Below, piece by piece: positions 45,548-53,506 of a stretch of 64,000 bases of DNA (position 1 is its first letter; every line of letters starts with the position of its first letter). The position numbers and the translations under genes were made by a program. Below the pieces are notes generated by a model. The model did not search any database and was not told the origin of the DNA. It saw only the letters and a program-made list of their open reading frames with translations. The stretch covers positions 7,544-71,543 of the forward strand of contig DASQMC010000079.1 in the NCBI GenBank assembly GCA_035645695.1, in the 5' to 3' direction. The DNA comes from JAIVJZ01 sp035645695 (GTDB lineage: Bacteria; Acidobacteriota; Blastocatellia; Pyrinomonadales; Pyrinomonadaceae).

Positions 45548-48511
45548 CTATCTCGCCTCCGTGACGAAACCCCGGTCGCCCGTCTGCACGAGCCGGATCG
45601 TCATGAACGTCAGAGGCCGCGACGGCGCGACGCGCAACTCGACTATGAAACGCCCCTCTTCGACCGACTGGCGCGTGTTCAAAGATTCGCCCGCCACGAC
45701 CTGATAAGCGGCGGCGGCCGTGCGTCCGGCAAACGCGCCGCGCAAAAACATTCGATCCAGCACTGCCTCGAAGCCGCGCACGACGAGGCGGCGGAAGGCC
45801 GCGCTGTTCGGCTCGAAGACGTAAGTCGCGCCGTGGCGAAGGGCCAAGCGGCGCAGCAGGATCAGCAGGCGGCGCACGTTGATGAGCCGCAGGTCTTCGT
45901 CGTCGCTGAGCGTGTCGGCGTTCAGGGCGAGAAAGCCGCGCGGCTCGTGGCGGATGAGATTCAGCCCGGCCAACTGCAAGTCGAGCCAGCGATGGCGGAC
46001 GATGGGAGGCGCGAGCGCGACGCAGCCGTTGACGAGTTCGTTGGCCGGGGCGACCCACGCGCCGCGTGCGTTGGCGCGGCGCGCGAGGATGCCGCAGGCC
46101 GCGCCGTCCGGCGGGTTGTCGCGAAAGAGATCGAAGCGGCGCGCATCGCGCCCCGTGAGCCACGGGTGATAGACGGCGGCGTAGCTGAACGCGCCCGTCT
46201 CGTCGTTGTTCAGACGCACGCTGTTGTCCGAGCCGGGCGCGCGTTCCTGCGTCGTCTTGAGGAGCGAGATGTGTTCGATGGCTTTGTCTTCGCGATAATG
46301 CGACGGCAGGGAGAGCACCGCGAGCAGGTCGCCGCGAGCGGCGCACATGCGCACGAGAGCGCGCTGCACGGAGAGCAATTCGGCGTTCGAGTAGTCGGCC
46401 TCGTCTCTCAACTCCCACGCGTTCGACGGCGCGACGCGCACAGAGACGCCGTTCGACCAGTCGCTCGTGCCTCTCGCGGTCGTCGCGCGGACGCGATAGT
46501 AATAATCGCCGGGACGACGACCGTAGAGCGTGTAGCTCAAGTCCTTGCCCGTGTAGACGGTCGTGCCTCCGTTCCAGTCACGGTCGGTTGATTCTTCGAG
46601 CACGAACGTTGCGCCCGCGACGCCGGACATCCAGGAGAGCGTGTATGTTCCGCTCTCGCTGAAATTGCCGGGAGAGGCGATGAACGGGCGCTCGATCACT
46701 TCGATGTCGCAGTCCAGAAAGTGGCCGAGTTGCGGGCGGCGCACGAGCGGCGGGTTGTCGAGCCGCGAGCAGTCCAGAAAGTGCCACCACTCGGGGCGCG
46801 GGAACGGCTTAGAGGGACGCGCAATCGGGGCTTTCTCCTGATTGGCCTTGTCCCAACCGCGATGCACCGCGTCCGGCACGGCGACGACGGTCACTTCTTC
46901 GAGCGCGAGCGCGGCGTGAATGCCGCGCAGGCGGCGCGGGTGTTCGCTCAGGTAGCGAATGAAGTCTGCGCGCGAGAGCAGATCGTTGAGGCTGGCTTCC
47001 CGGAGATCGGGGTCGAGAAACAAATCCGCATCGAACTCGGCAAGGCCGTCTCTTTCGAGCGGCGTGCCGGGAAGTTTGACGGCGGGCAAAAACCGCTCCG
47101 GCAACAACTTCATGCCGAGCGGAATGTAGACAACCCCTTCGCCCTCAGCCGCCGCGAGCGGGAAGCGAACCTCGCCGACGGGCTGCCAGAGCTGTTCGGC
47201 CGGTTCGTTGACGGGCGCGGTTCTGTCGGCGTCGTAGGCTTCGGCGTCGGTGGGGAGTTGGCCGAAGTAACGCGGGTGGCTCGCGCCGAAGGCGAGTTCG
47301 CCGAGCGTCAACGCGTAATCGTTTCCCTTGCGCGCCCACAACTCGAAGGAGAGCCGTTCGCCTACGGGCGCGATTTTACCATCGTCTTCGAGAGCGTTTT
47401 GCGCGGGCGCGCCGGGCAGCCACCAGAGGCCGCGCCCTTTGATCCGCACCACCTCGGCCGCGCCCGGCAAAGCAGCGTTCGTCGCGATGCCGGTCTCTTC
47501 GACCGTGATCCAGAGGTTCTCGCCTTCGACGCGGACAATTGTGCCCGCGGTCGGAGCTTCGGCGGCGGAGATGGCTAGATCGAGCGTGAGCTCGCGCCCC
47601 TCGCGCGATTTCTTCTCGTTGTCCCACGGGTACAAAACACCAGCGCGGCGAGCGGCGAACTCGTCGGCCTGTGTGCGTTCCGGCGGTTCCTGCGATTCGT
47701 ATTCAATCGGCGTTTGAGGCTCGGACGTGTAGACGCGCGCCTCTACGAGTTTCGGCGCGGCGGGCGGCGGATGCGGGGATGTCGCGCGCAACCAGACGGG
47801 ATGCGCGGCGTCGGTCTGCACCGTCCGTCGCAGCGTGGGCGAACTCGCGGCGAGCGGCGCGATCCCGGTCGCCTGAAAAAGCAGCACGTACTCGTCTTTG
47901 AAAGTGAGACGCAGCAGATCGCCTTCGACCAGAGCATCGGGCGAATCGAGGGCGAGTTCGGCGCGGAGTTTCGCCAGAGAGAAACCGGACACCATCGCCG
48001 GACGGCTGACGAGCGACGCGCTCACTTCCAGATCGTCCGACCAACTGCCCTCGGAGCGCGCCCGCACGTAGGCCGGGTTCAATTTCTCCACGATGCCCTT
48101 GCGCGCATCGTCGGTCGTGTTGAGCGCGCCCGCCATCAGGCCGGGCACGTGGAAGAAATTCGAGCGGGCGCGATTCAGCGTGCCGTCGCCCATCGCGGCG
48201 GCGCGCTCGCGCGCGACGCGCACGATCCAGCAACGCCGCCCGCCGTTGTCGAAGAAGCTGCGCACGCAGGGCGCGAGGTAGGCGAAAGTCTCGCCGCTCA
48301 GTTTTCTGTCCCACGCGACGCGAGCGTCTTCGCCGAAGATGTCCGTAAACTGCGCGACGGATTCGACGGCGACGGCCAGGTTCAAAGGTCCGGACGCGGC
48401 GAAGCCGACGAAGGCCGCCACGTCCATGCGTGGCAACCACTCGTCCAGAGACGGCGCTTGAGCCTCGAAACGAAAACCGGGCAGACGCCGCGTAACGACG
48501 CGCTTCAACAT
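45548..48511 (-). CDS. Oversized tail sheath protein with FN3-like insertion (Afp4-like)
   Basis: 987 aa, about twice the usual sheath length. The N-terminus (LPGFRFEAQAP, then VAAFVGFAASGPLNLAVAVESVAQFTDIFG) and C-terminus (VNVRRLLILLRRLALRHGATYVFEPN, then FRRLVVRGFEAVLDRMF) are sheath domains that interlock in the helical sheath. Between them lie beta-rich insertions, including a fibronectin III-like unit at about residues 612-695 (TLSWMSGVAGATFVLEEST, YTLYGRRPGDYYYRVRATT). In Afp the third sheath type sits at the baseplate end. The insertion would project from the sheath surface. The sequence HFLDC occurs twice within 30 residues just before the FN3 unit. Confidence 0.9.
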   Translation of the reverse strand: MLKRVVTRRLPGFRFEAQAPSLDEWLPRMDVAAFVGFAASGPLNLAVAVESVAQFTDIFGEDARVAWDRKLSGETFAYLAPCVRSFFDNGGRRCWIVRVARERAAAMGDGTLNRARSNFFHVPGLMAGALNTTDDARKGIVEKLNPAYVRARSEGSWSDDLEVSASLVSRPAMVSGFSLAKLRAELALDSPDALVEGDLLRLTFKDEYVLLFQATGIAPLAASSPTLRRTVQTDAAHPVWLRATSPHPPPAAPKLVEARVYTSEPQTPIEYESQEPPERTQADEFAARRAGVLYPWDNEKKSREGRELTLDLAISAAEAPTAGTIVRVEGENLWITVEETGIATNAALPGAAEVVRIKGRGLWWLPGAPAQNALEDDGKIAPVGERLSFELWARKGNDYALTLGELAFGASHPRYFGQLPTDAEAYDADRTAPVNEPAEQLWQPVGEVRFPLAAAEGEGVVYIPLGMKLLPERFLPAVKLPGTPLERDGLAEFDADLFLDPDLREASLNDLLSRADFIRYLSEHPRRLRGIHAALALEEVTVVAVPDAVHRGWDKANQEKAPIARPSKPFPRPEWWHFLDCSRLDNPPLVRRPQLGHFLDCDIEVIERPFIASPGNFSESGTYTLSWMSGVAGATFVLEESTDRDWNGGTTVYTGKDLSYTLYGRRPGDYYYRVRATTARGTSDWSNGVSVRVAPSNAWELRDEADYSNAELLSVQRALVRMCAARGDLLAVLSLPSHYREDKAIEHISLLKTTQERAPGSDNSVRLNNDETGAFSYAAVYHPWLTGRDARRFDLFRDNPPDGAACGILARRANARGAWVAPANELVNGCVALAPPIVRHRWLDLQLAGLNLIRHEPRGFLALNADTLSDDEDLRLINVRRLLILLRRLALRHGATYVFEPNSAAFRRLVVRGFEAVLDRMFLRGAFAGRTAAAAYQVVAGESLNTRQSVEEGRFIVELRVAPSRPLTFMTIRLVQTGDRGFVTEAR

Positions 48512-48623
48512 CGCTCACCCCATTTGCCGGAGAGTCCGGCAACAACCATCCGGCGAAGACGCGCTCGAACGCTCCCCTCTTAACAGAGCGTTATCGGTCG
48601 CGCAGTCGCCAGCCACGGACGGC

Positions 48624-49076
48624 TTATTCCATTTCCAGACGCTCGTAGGCGAGCGTCAACTCTTCCATCGCCACGTCCGTACCCCTGGCGTTCATCGGGC
48701 CGCTGACGTGCTTGATGATGCGCGCGCGCAGCAGTTTCCAAGTCTGGACGACCGCCGTGTGATCCTCGTTCTGCAACTGGATGACAACCGTGCGCTCGGC
48801 CATCTGGTTGCCGTTGCGTATGTCGTCGAGCCACCTGTAGAGATTGAGCGAGCCGATCACGCCGCGCTTCAAAGTGACATCGGTTGCCTTGTTGAGGCCG
48901 GTGATTTTGCGCACGCTGTTCTCTTTCGAGTTGCCCGTGCGATATTCCGACACGGTTACTTCCATGCCGATGTTGCTGCACTCCTGAAAACCCGCCTCCA
49001 CCCCGTCGGTCGTGCCCGTGCCGAGGTCGACCAGAAAATTGAACTGCACATACGGACGATCACGTAGGACTGCCAT
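48624..49076 (-). CDS. Inner tube protein, gp19 family (Afp1-like)
   Basis: 150 aa, the standard size. It shares the tube fold pattern with the 162-aa protein: YVQFNFLVDLGTG, EAGFQECSNIGMEVTVSEYRTG, the VTLKRGVIGSLNLYRWLDDIRNG segment and MEELTLAYERLEME at the C-terminus. Hexamers stack to form the bulk of the inner tube. GAGGAGAAGATT precedes the ATG. It is separated from the 681-aa sheath gene by a 93-nt gap containing a heptamer-based hairpin. Confidence 0.95.
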   Translation of the reverse strand: MAVLRDRPYVQFNFLVDLGTGTTDGVEAGFQECSNIGMEVTVSEYRTGNSKENSVRKITGLNKATDVTLKRGVIGSLNLYRWLDDIRNGNQMAERTVVIQLQNEDHTAVVQTWKLLRARIIKHVSGPMNARGTDVAMEELTLAYERLEME

Positions 49077-49090
49077 AATCTTCTCCTCAA

Positions 49091-49173
49091 AAACGATGAA
49101 GTAGGAACGATGAACGATGAACGGAAGAAAACTGCTTTTACTTCATCGTTCCGCGTTCATCGTTCCGCGTTAA
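49091..49173. repeat. Heptamer-based inverted repeat between sheath and tube genes
   Basis: GAACGATGAACG-type arms pair across this gap: 49104-49116 with 49154-49166 (13 bp, perfect), and alternatively AACGATGAAG at 49092-49101 with 49141-49150 (10 bp, perfect). The core heptamer GAACGAT is the same as in the hairpin at 22819-22889. It starts at the sheath stop codon and ends before the tube ribosome site. Confidence 0.8.
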
Positions 49174-51215
49174 ACTTTCCTATCCGCCGTCCACTGGCCG
49201 ATGCGGAAGATGACGAACTCTGCGGGGCGCAGGGGCGCGACGCCGACGAGACAGACGAGCCGCCCGTTGTCGAGATCGTTCTGCGTCATGGTCGAGCGGT
49301 CGCAGCGCACGAAGTAGGCTTTGTCTGGCTTGTCGCCGAGAAGCGCGCCCATCTGAAATTCGTTGAAGAGGAAATCTTCGATGGTGCGGCGCACGTTGTC
49401 CCAGAGCATCGAGCCGTTCGGCTCGAAGACCGCCCATTGCGTGCCCTTGTCGATGGAGCGTTCGAGATAGGCGAAGTAGCGGCGCAGATTCACGTATTTC
49501 CATTCGGGGTCGGAACTCGTCGTGCGCGCGCCCCAGAGGCGGAAACCGCGCCCCTCGAAGAAGCGGAAACAGTTGATGCCTTCCGGGTTCAAAACTTCCT
49601 GCTGCGCGCGGTTGAGCATCTTCTCGAAGCCGATGGCGAGGTTGACCACTTCGTTCGCGGGCGCTTTGTAGACGGCGCGATTGATGTCGTTGCGCGCGTA
49701 GATTCCGGCGACGAAGCCGCTCGGCGGCAGGTTGATCTCGCTGTTCGTGACGGGGTCGAGCACGCGTATCCACGGATAGTAGAAGGCCGCATATTTGGAA
49801 TCGATCTTGGCGCGCATGGCGCGCACTTCCGAGATCGATTGATCGTCGCCGCTGTCTATGACGGCGATGCGATAGCGCATCCGCTCGGCGTGCGTGACGA
49901 GCGCGTTGATGATCGCCGTCGCTCCGGCGGTGTTGTCCCTGTAGTTGGCCGTCGCTCCGGGCGTGGCGACGATGGAGATGTCTTCCAAATCCTCGAAGGA
50001 GACGAGGCCGAACTTGGCGTTCGTCTGCTCGTCGATGTTACCGGCGTACTCCTCGGCTCCGGGCAGTTGGCCGTCGTTGCCGCCGGTCAGGAGAATTTCC
50101 ACGCTGCGGTCGCTGTCGGTCGAGTCGAGGTTGTCGAGCAGGTTCGCGCTCAGGTTCTCGTTCGACTTGGAACTCGTGCCGTAAGCGATGAGCGTCTCGA
50201 TCAGTTCGACGCCGGTCGCGAGACCCGCGCCGACGAGCACGACGATGGGGAGCGTGCGCGCCTGCGAGAGGCTGCTCGGATTTTGCGAGAAAGCCGCGCT
50301 GATGGAATCGCGCGTGCCGAAGGTGTTCTCGTGTTGCGGGTCGAGCGCGATGTTGTCCCAGACGTTCGTCGTCGAACCGTCGGCGGAAGTGACGGAGATG
50401 GTCAAGGTCGCGACGCGCACCTCGTCGCCCTCGTCCACGCTGAGCGCGCTGAAGCCCGAGCCTGCATTCGTGTTGAGCCGCAGATCGCCGTTCGCCTTCG
50501 TCGCCGTTTCGCCGAAAATCCACGTCTGCTCCGTCTCGTCGTAATGCGCGAGACGAAAGCCGCCGGTGCCGGGCGGGCTGTTGACCGGACTCGTCACATT
50601 GCTCACCCAGACCGTGTCGAAGTTGCGCAGCGACTTGACCGACAGGTGTTCCGGCTCGCCCGCTTTCTTCGGGTCTTGCACCAGAATGTTCTGGCCGAGT
50701 TTGACCGTGACGCGCACGCGCACGTTACCGGCCGCGCCGGGGAAGCGCGCGCGGATGAGCACGGATTCATCGGCCAGTTGCGCCACAGGGTCTTGATACA
50801 TCCACGCGCGCGCATGGCCGTCGGAGTAGAGCGCGCCGGTCTTGCTCGGGTCGTCTTCGAGGATTTTTTCGCTGGGACGCTTGTAGATGTTCTCGACACC
50901 GTCGGCGTCGCCGGTGATGACGAGCGGGCGGAAGATGCGCCCGATATAAACCCGCTTGCCGCCCTCTTCAAAAAAGGCGCGCACGGCGTGCCAGAGATAG
51001 TTGTGCGTCTTCGCGCCTTCAAAATCGAGTTTCTGCCGGTCGCCGTAGATGCGCTCGAACTCGACGAGGCCGGTGATGATGTCCGGCTCAAGATCAACCG
51101 GGCCGAAGCGCGACGGGCCGACCAGCCCGGTCGTGGTCGTGCTCACGCCTTCGATTGACTTGGCGCGAAACGAGGTCTCTTCGATATAGACTCCGGGAGC
51201 AAGATATTCAGGCAT
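49170..51215 (-). CDS. Main tail sheath protein (Afp2/Afp3-like)
   Basis: 681 aa. It begins with the diagnostic sheath N-terminus YLAPGVYIEETSFRAKSI, followed by GVSTTTTGLVGPSRFGPVD and the conserved FERIYGD. The middle (about 90-330) is an insertion domain exposed on the sheath. The C-terminal part (about 520-681) has the sheath core: GINCFRFFEGRGFRLWGART, then VNLRRYFAYLERSIDKGTQWAVFEPN and the terminal VGVAPLRPAEFVIFRIGQW. It contracts to drive the tube. GAAGGAGAAGTC precedes the ATG; 10 nt after the 314-aa gene. Confidence 0.95.
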   Translation of the reverse strand: MPEYLAPGVYIEETSFRAKSIEGVSTTTTGLVGPSRFGPVDLEPDIITGLVEFERIYGDRQKLDFEGAKTHNYLWHAVRAFFEEGGKRVYIGRIFRPLVITGDADGVENIYKRPSEKILEDDPSKTGALYSDGHARAWMYQDPVAQLADESVLIRARFPGAAGNVRVRVTVKLGQNILVQDPKKAGEPEHLSVKSLRNFDTVWVSNVTSPVNSPPGTGGFRLAHYDETEQTWIFGETATKANGDLRLNTNAGSGFSALSVDEGDEVRVATLTISVTSADGSTTNVWDNIALDPQHENTFGTRDSISAAFSQNPSSLSQARTLPIVVLVGAGLATGVELIETLIAYGTSSKSNENLSANLLDNLDSTDSDRSVEILLTGGNDGQLPGAEEYAGNIDEQTNAKFGLVSFEDLEDISIVATPGATANYRDNTAGATAIINALVTHAERMRYRIAVIDSGDDQSISEVRAMRAKIDSKYAAFYYPWIRVLDPVTNSEINLPPSGFVAGIYARNDINRAVYKAPANEVVNLAIGFEKMLNRAQQEVLNPEGINCFRFFEGRGFRLWGARTTSSDPEWKYVNLRRYFAYLERSIDKGTQWAVFEPNGSMLWDNVRRTIEDFLFNEFQMGALLGDKPDKAYFVRCDRSTMTQNDLDNGRLVCLVGVAPLRPAEFVIFRIGQWTADRKV

Positions 51216-51225
51216 GACTTCTCCT

Positions 51226-52170
51226 TCAGGGCGGTGAACCCGCCGGGGTAATGAACAGCACCGACTGCGGAACAGGCGGTGAAACGGTGATCGAATCTTG
51301 CGACTTTAAAATCAATTCCTGTCCGTATTTCAATGTCACGCCCGCCAGTTCTTCGAGCGTGGCGAAATCAGCCCACAGCGTGGCGGGCGGCGCGTTGAGT
51401 TGGTCGAGCGTGGCGCGCAGGTCCGGGAGCGGCGCGAATTTGGTTGCGGCATCATCCTCCTGAGGCGGCGGGGCGTAACCGGCGTTTAAGGTCAACTCCC
51501 ACGTCTGCTCAAGGAGCGGCACGTTTTTGTTGACCGGCGGCGAGGCGACCGGCGAGGCGAGCGGCGAATCGGTCGGCTTCGGATAGGGAAAGATGAGGGC
51601 GACGCTTCCGCGCTCGTCGCTCATTCCGCGCGCGTGCAGTTGGCCGTCAAGACGTGCCTCCAATACCGCCCATCGGGCGGGCGCGTTCGTGTGCGCGTTC
51701 CACAGGTCGGCGCGAACGACGGCCATGCCCGAATTCAGCGCGCGCGCCGGGGCGGAATAGAGCGGGACGCTCCTTGCGCCTTCGGGCGGCGAAGGCTCTA
51801 AGGGCGACAGCCAGTTGTAGAGGCCGCGCGGGGCGGGCAGCTCAACCTCGAATCGGAAAGGCTGAAAGCGACGCTCCTGATCGACGACCTCGACCACGAA
51901 CGTTTGCGACGGCGGCAAGTTCAGCCAAAACTCTTCGTCGCCCGCGCCGTGTTCAAAGGCGCGCTGTAGTCCCGGCGCATGGTGCAGGACGTATGTTCCC
52001 GAACGATTGACGAAGGCTTCGACGCGCCGCGCGCTGTTGTTCGACGGGTAGACCGTCACGCTCAGGCCGCCGCCGACGTTTTCGCCCGTCGCCGCATCGT
52101 GAAAGCGCAGCCCGACCGGCGCGACGAGCGTCAGCCTTTCCAACACCTGTACGGGTTTGAAGACCATCAC
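51226..52170 (-). CDS. CIS-operon beta-rich protein of unknown function, 314 aa
   Basis: No named domain recognised. It is beta-rich with two Ig-like or carboxypeptidase-regulatory-like sections: residues about 10-120 (LVAPVGLRFHDAATGENV, FVVEVVDQERRFQPFRFEV) and about 150-215 (ARWAVLEARLDGQLHARGMSDERGSVAL), each reading like a modifier domain whose sequence alternates strands and turns. It starts at GTG 52170 or ATG 52167, overlapping the stop of the DUF4255 gene by up to 4 nt, so it is translationally coupled to the cap gene. A cap-, neck- or surface-decoration role is possible. Confidence 0.72.
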   Translation of the reverse strand: MMVFKPVQVLERLTLVAPVGLRFHDAATGENVGGGLSVTVYPSNNSARRVEAFVNRSGTYVLHHAPGLQRAFEHGAGDEEFWLNLPPSQTFVVEVVDQERRFQPFRFEVELPAPRGLYNWLSPLEPSPPEGARSVPLYSAPARALNSGMAVVRADLWNAHTNAPARWAVLEARLDGQLHARGMSDERGSVALIFPYPKPTDSPLASPVASPPVNKNVPLLEQTWELTLNAGYAPPPQEDDAATKFAPLPDLRATLDQLNAPPATLWADFATLEELAGVTLKYGQELILKSQDSITVSPPVPQSVLFITPAGSPP

Positions 52171-52754
52171 GCGCTCACCTTTCCGAGAGCGAATTCGCGC
52201 GTCTGCACCGCCTCGGCCTCTTCGAGCGCCACCTTCGACTCAATCGACACCATGCGGATCACGTATGTGACCGAGAGCGGCGGATTCAGTTTCGTGAGTG
52301 TGGCGAGGTTCGACATGTCTTGCAGGTTCAAAGGGTCGAGGATGATCTCGATGGTTTCCCCTGTGCGGAAAGTTTCCGCGTCGGCGGCGTAGTCGTTCAA
52401 CAAACTCGCGTGCAGCACGGGCACGTCCTGCATCATACGGATCGCCCAGCCGAGCAGTAGTTGCTGCTTCTCGGCCGTCTTGCCCCACGCCGTCAACATG
52501 TAATGAAGGTCGAGCGGCAGCGGCGGCCGGTAGCGCTTGCCGTCCGTGCCGGTGGACGGCGGCAGGTTGCGCCGCGAACCGTTGACCGCGATGCGATAGA
52601 GAAACAGCGACAGCCCTTCCTCCATCGGCGACAGGAAATCCTTGATCTGATAGAGACTGAAACGCGCGCCCTCGAATTCCGGCTTCGGGCACGCATCGCC
52701 GAGCAGTCCGATGATGGTCTGCCCCGCCGCCGCAATTGCCTCGTATGTCGCCAT
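52167..52754 (-). CDS. DUF4255 tail-terminator/cap protein (Afp16-like)
   Basis: 195 aa, the normal length. It carries the typical DUF4255/Pvc16_N pattern: a helical start (YEAIAAAGQTIIGLLGDA), FSLYQIKDFLSPMEEGLSLFLYRIAVN, then PPLPLDLHYMLTAWGKTAEKQQLLLGWAIRMMQD, and a beta-rich C-terminus that includes IEIILDPLNLQDMSNLATL. In Afp/PVC this protein caps tube and sheath at the end away from the baseplate and fixes particle length. It is the first recognisable structural gene of the operon. Confidence 0.94.
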   Translation of the reverse strand: MATYEAIAAAGQTIIGLLGDACPKPEFEGARFSLYQIKDFLSPMEEGLSLFLYRIAVNGSRRNLPPSTGTDGKRYRPPLPLDLHYMLTAWGKTAEKQQLLLGWAIRMMQDVPVLHASLLNDYAADAETFRTGETIEIILDPLNLQDMSNLATLTKLNPPLSVTYVIRMVSIESKVALEEAEAVQTREFALGKVSA

Positions 52755-52819
52755 CTTTTAAGGTGACCGAAATCAACCGGCCGTTGTTCCGTGACAAGTC
52801 GAACCGGACGACGCGCCGC

Positions 52820-53254
52820 TCATTCGTTTCCGGCCGGGTGGCTCGCGAAGCGTTTGAGCCAGTGTTTCAGACGCCGACGCCTGCCTATCTCCACGCCCAT
52901 CTCCGCCAGATACGGCTCGATGAAGATTTTGATCTCGTCGAGGTCTTTGAGATAACGCCGCGCGCCATCTGAGACGTGCGTGATGTGGCCGTGCCACTTC
53001 ACGCGCTCAACCCGGTCGCCGCTGCCGGTGGCGGCCTCCGTCCACACCTTGACGATAAACGAATCGAGTTGCGACTCAGGCAAGTCCATGACGACCCCGT
53101 GCGAGGGGATGGGCTGTGAGATCGGCCGACGCTGATTCTCATCCGGTAACGGTCGGGTGGCGGATGGAATCTCTGGGTCAAACCAGTAATCATGCGCGGG
53201 GATAGGTATAGCAAGAGGGGCGACGCGCGTGCGTCTCTCGCGCGTCTGCCGCAT
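52820..53254 (-). CDS. Small conserved CIS-linked protein, function unknown
   Basis: 144 aa as annotated. The basic, Pro-rich first 55 residues may be non-coding; an internal ATG at 53087-53089 gives an 89-aa form beginning MDLPESQLDSFIVKVW, which reads as a compact beta-rich domain (WHGHITHVSDGARRYLKDLDEIKIFIEPYL). Neither start has a clear ribosome site. It is the first gene of the CIS block after the 252-nt gap holding a 41-bp palindrome. Role unknown; it could be a small regulator or assembly factor. I am fairly sure the C-terminal 89 residues are coding. Confidence 0.6.
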   Translation of the reverse strand: MRQTRERRTRVAPLAIPIPAHDYWFDPEIPSATRPLPDENQRRPISQPIPSHGVVMDLPESQLDSFIVKVWTEAATGSGDRVERVKWHGHITHVSDGARRYLKDLDEIKIFIEPYLAEMGVEIGRRRRLKHWLKRFASHPAGNE

Positions 53255-53301
53255 CGTCTGTGAGGAAATTCGGGTTGTGGAATGCGGGATGCGAAATGTG
53301 G

Positions 53302-53307
53302 ATTATA
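53302..53307 (-). promoter_or_regulatory. Perfect TATAAT -10 box ahead of the CIS operon
   Basis: On the minus strand TATAAT (53307 down to 53302) lies 48 nt before the first CIS gene in a notably AT-rich stretch (53290-53345). At 17-bp spacing the -35 position reads ATCCGC, which is not TTGACA-like. A good -10 without a -35 is typical of activator-dependent promoters, including those served by SARP regulators. Assignment is by eye only. Confidence 0.45.
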
Positions 53308-53347
53308 AAGACAGTTGCTTTATAGCGGATTGCAATCTGATGAATCT

Positions 53348-53446
53348 CTCTGTGCCCCCTGCGGTGTTCTCTGTGTCTGCGGTGGTGAGTGACTTCCAGA
53401 AGCATTCACCACCGCAGACACAGAGAACACCGCAGGGGGCACAGAG
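53348..53446. repeat. Perfect 41-bp intergenic palindrome between regulator and CIS operon
   Basis: Arms 53348-53388 and 53406-53446 are perfectly complementary over 41 bp, with a 17-nt loop. Each arm contains CTCTGTG/CTCTGTGTCTG-like repeated units. It lies between the SARP gene stop and the putative CIS promoter and probably ends the regulator transcript. No strong T-run follows on the minus strand. Confidence 0.93.
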
Positions 53447-53506
53447 AAAAGATCAGTTTTATGCAATTGCAAATGGCTATATTAAGCCGCAGGGCGCATT
53501 CGGCAA

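Noticed and set aside
19364..53254. Prophage or type VI secretion system
   Set aside because: No capsid, portal, terminase, integrase or lysis genes; no TssJLM membrane complex or ClpV. The DUF4255 cap, two tubes, two sheaths and AAA+ ATPase fit the eCIS family.
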